From Eupeodes corollae (taxonomy: Eukaryota; Arthropoda; Insecta; Diptera; Syrphidae), in NCBI RefSeq assembly GCF_945859685.1, contig NC_079148.1, positions 31,817,946 to 31,881,945 on the forward strand: a stretch of 64,000 bases of DNA. The letters are read 5' to 3'. The notes below the pieces were generated by a model that had not been told where the DNA came from, did no database searches, and worked only from the letters and a program-made list of their open reading frames with translations. The position numbers were made by a program, and so were the translations under genes. Positions 61,501 through 64,000 of this stretch are shown in pieces. The first letter of the stretch is position 1. Each line of letters opens with the position of its first letter.

Positions 61501-62109
61501 TAAAGTTGAGTATTTGAAGTTTTTGATATTTATAAAAATAATCGATAGACGTTGTTGTAGCCTTTAACAATGTAAATTGTTGTTATAAATTTTCCATGAC
61601 CAATTAGCACATTCGGGACTGTGCCTCTATATTCTCGATAACTTCACGAATTTAATCTTTAAATTTTTGAATCGATTGTCTAAAGGTTTTTAAATTCCAA
61701 GATCTCGGTGGTCAATTCTGATATAATCTTTGCGAAATAATACAATCATAACTCGTTGTTAATTTGGCACAGCGTAATTTGTATGTCTTGTTGAAAATAA
61801 ACATTTTATTATCCTCAGATCGACAAACAACTTCATTAATATTCCCAGTTGTTCTTCAGCTTCAAACGTGGCAGCTTCTCAAAGAGCGGGCTTTTACAAA
61901 ATGAAACCTCTTTGTAGAAGACGATATTTTATTTCGAAGTTTATGGAGGTTTCATTATTTTTGCTATTAAAATGCTAAAAATTGAATTTGTATCAATTAA
62001 ATGATTGAATTGAATTGAACTGGGAAATTGACTTCTAAATGGAACTCTGTATTTCTGTCTCCTGCTCTGAAAAACTGAGTGACGTAACTTTTGGAGAAAC
62101 TAGAAATAT
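58526..62109. other. non-genic stretch; less AT-rich unique part at 60100-61250
   Basis: No exon was recognised, although it presumably lies within or upstream of the DIP gene. The part at 60100-61250 has balanced composition and no repeat signature apart from the CTTCCCAA repeat, and is a candidate for regulatory or 5' UTR sequence. A copy of the dispersed motif AAAATGAAACCTCTTTGTAG is at 61897. Confidence 0.35.
60300..60334. repeat. (CTTCCCAA)n minisatellite
   Basis: Four uninterrupted 8-bp CTTCCCAA units, with degenerate units just before. Confidence 0.9.
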
Positions 62110-63270
62110 GAAAAAGTACTCAAATACAAGTTTAAACAGTGACAGTAGATGTTAAAATGGAATGGAATATGACATCATTCATATGTCCGCCTCGGCATCT
62201 TACGGTGGAATGGAATCAACTAGTCCAATTTTGAATGACTCTTTCGCATAGATCCCGCAGAATTTGAGCGATGGCCTATGTTATGTTGACATCGGTCTAT
62301 TGTGTTTTATTTGCATAGACCTTCGACTTCAAGAAATAGTCTAGCGGGGCAAAATGGCATGACCTTGCTGGTCAATTAACATCACACCTGCAAGAGATAA
62401 CCTTGTCCTCAAATAGTTTATTCAAAATGTCAATCGTGTTGTTTGCTGTATGGCACGTGGCGCCGCCGCCGCCCTGCTGAAACCACATGTCATCTTGGTC
62501 CATATGGTTCAATTTGGACCATGAGAAATCTGTAATTATCATTATTTAGCGCTCGCTGTTGACGGTGACCGCCTCACTAACATCGTTTTTAAAAAAGTAC
62601 GAACCAATTACGGCGCCGCCGCGCCGGCCCCAAATCCACACCAAACGGTAACTTTTTGTACAATGCATTATCACCTAGTGAACCCGGGTTGGTTCTTGTT
62701 AACTCAGCCATTCATCCAAAAATATTCGTACGCCTTGTGACTAAAGATGATTTTTGGTCATAAATTGATGTCCTCTTCCAAACGATTGGAAACCCAGTCA
62801 ACGAACAAACGGCGAGCCGGCGGCGTTGTCTTTGGTCATGAACTTTGAGCTCTCGGGTCAGTTCGATCTTGTACGGGTGAAGGCCCAAGTTGAAGTCTGC
62901 GAAAGGCAGAGTTCTTGTGTACGGCGAGGAATAGACTGCCTCGGGTTCTGCTCTACACTTTAACGGACCGCAGCGATGTTCTCGGCCAATCCTGCGTTCC
63001 TTGAACCTACTGCTGTATTGGCTGATTGATTACTGAACCGGTCGTCTCTAATTTGGACACCAAACGTTGAAGAGTCGACTGTGAAGAGCTACAACGTCTA
63101 CATTTTGCATTAACGAACACTCATTTTGATAATGAAGTTTTATCATTTGAACGTTCTGTTCAATCGTGTAACTTGCCATGATGATTTGACATAAACAACT
63201 GAATAATAAACAAAAGATTTGACAGATGTCACCAAAACAATATGGCTGCCCTTTACAAAGCAAAAGCAAA
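62110..63270 (-). mobile_element. mariner element relic, nearly full coding span
   Basis: The minus-strand leader GCAGCCATATTGTTTTGGTG is followed by MASYTIEQNVQMIKLHYQNE (from 63179), the N-terminal helix-turn-helix of insect mariner transposases. The rest follows in broken frames: a degenerate IIFS motif near 62755, then KVTVWCGF, a W-F-QQ-G-ATCH counterpart near 62470, and a KVYANK counterpart near 62300. The end is ATATTCCATTCCATT near 62160. GGC/GCC triplet insertions lie at 62459-62474, 62611-62630 and 62810-62828. Many stops are present. Confidence 0.75.
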
Positions 63271-63338
63271 CTTAAACGAACCTATTAATTGGAATTGGCA
63301 ACTGTAGACAGGTCCGTTCTATCTAATAGAATCAAATC

Positions 63339-64000
63339 TTTTTTTTTTATAATAAGCACACACTCAAGGGGATATTACTACCCTTATTATGCAGAGACAC
63401 AGTGTGAGCACAGGGAAGAGGAGAGAGGGTTTAAAGGGATATGTCGGTGCGTATTGGTTTTGAATTCCTGAATATTGCAATGACTAGGAAAGACAGAGTG
63501 TGGTAAGGCATTTCACATTCGCGTAGTACGGCGAAGGAACGAATCTCTGTATTTGACAGTACGGCCGAAGTTGGGCTCGAGGGTACATTGATGAGCATTC
63601 CTAGAAGCGCGAGTATTACGGTTGAACTGTTTAAGGGGAGGAATGTAACTGACTATTTCACTTGAGCATACGTCTTTAAAATAACGGTAAAAAGGGTCAG
63701 ACAAGAGACCTTACGACGATGTTCAACCGAAGTAAATGAACATATGATGATATAATCATCTATTAATTTAAATGCTCTACGTTCAATACTACCCAAGAGG
63801 CTTAAGTAAGTTGCAGGAGATGGGAGTTATAATAGAGCTTTGTACGTATGTAAGTCTTGGAGATACCAGCCATATCAGAAGGGGTCAAATACTTCTTGCA
63901 TCGCCTAAGGAAATCCAAACACCTTGCGGCATTTTTGGCAACATCGCGTATGTGATATTTCCACAAGAGGTGGTGGTTTATGTCACACACATAACGAGAA
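63339..64000 (-). mobile_element. CR1/Jockey-like LINE, second copy, running off the edge
   Basis: It is near-identical over its length to 337-1000, including the end CCCCTTGAGTGTGTGCTTAT plus an A tail. The frames 63990-63802 (HIRDVAKNAARCLDFLRRCK) and 63704-63513 (FNRNTRASRNAHQCTLEPNF) are the RT C-terminal region. A deletion of about 14 bp near 63815 distinguishes it from the first copy. Confidence 0.85.

Overview
The window is AT-rich nuclear DNA of an insect, most likely a fly (Diptera). Three things point there: a Dpr-interacting-protein (DIP) type immunoglobulin gene, short introns with GTAAGT donors and Drosophila-style start contexts (AAAATG, CAACATG), and typical insect transposons (mariner, RTE, Jockey/CR1-like LINEs, copia, Harbinger). 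Host genes are few. Most recognisable sequence is decayed mobile DNA or unassigned AT-rich sequence. No rRNA, canonical tRNA or CRISPR array was seen.

Host genes. Three three-exon genes for small secreted Cys-containing proteins share exon structure: A (+, 4286-5470), B (-, 24981-25870) and C (-, 30696-31643). B and C are a recent duplication of about 1.3-1.4 kb that includes the promoter. A is a divergent relative. Their Cys pattern recalls the fly TsetseEP/DUF725 group, but this is unconfirmed. A one-domain Kunitz protease inhibitor with a signal peptide lies at 34220-34538 (+). The last three coding exons of a DIP-family gene, best matching DIP-delta, lie at 57134-51911 (-): the end of the last Ig domain, an acidic and Gly-rich stalk, and a GPI-type tail. 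Its upstream exons are not visible and probably lie beyond the right edge.

Mobile DNA, left to right: a CR1/Jockey-like LINE 3' half (337-2000, -); mariner relics (about 3640, 6890, 36370 and 62110-63270); an RNase H-bearing LINE next to the second mariner relic (7713-9137); a degenerate tandem repeat (10200-11850) carrying a tRNA-derived SINE with a perfect 12-bp target duplication; a near full-length RTE element (14227-17703) with a perfect 11-bp target duplication but broken frames; a decayed copia internal region (18371-21895); and an RTE 3' fragment (27213-27833). Between 40.7 and 44.1 kb there is a nest: a TIR element, then a Jockey-like LINE interrupted by a Harbinger relic (AAT target duplication) and by a SINE. 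Three copies of a long-inverted-repeat AT-rich family lie at 39.5-40.7, 47.6-48.5 and 49.2-50.65 kb. A second copy of the first LINE runs off the right edge, so the window is bracketed by the same LINE in the same orientation.

The observation I rate highest is that the SINE family ends in the same 17-nt tail as the RTE element (16 of 17 identical, across the RTE stop codon). This marks the RTE as the likely source of the machinery that moved the SINE. The three secreted-protein genes, a nested hairpin at 36885-37033, and GC-rich triplet insertions in two mariner relics are also worth checking.
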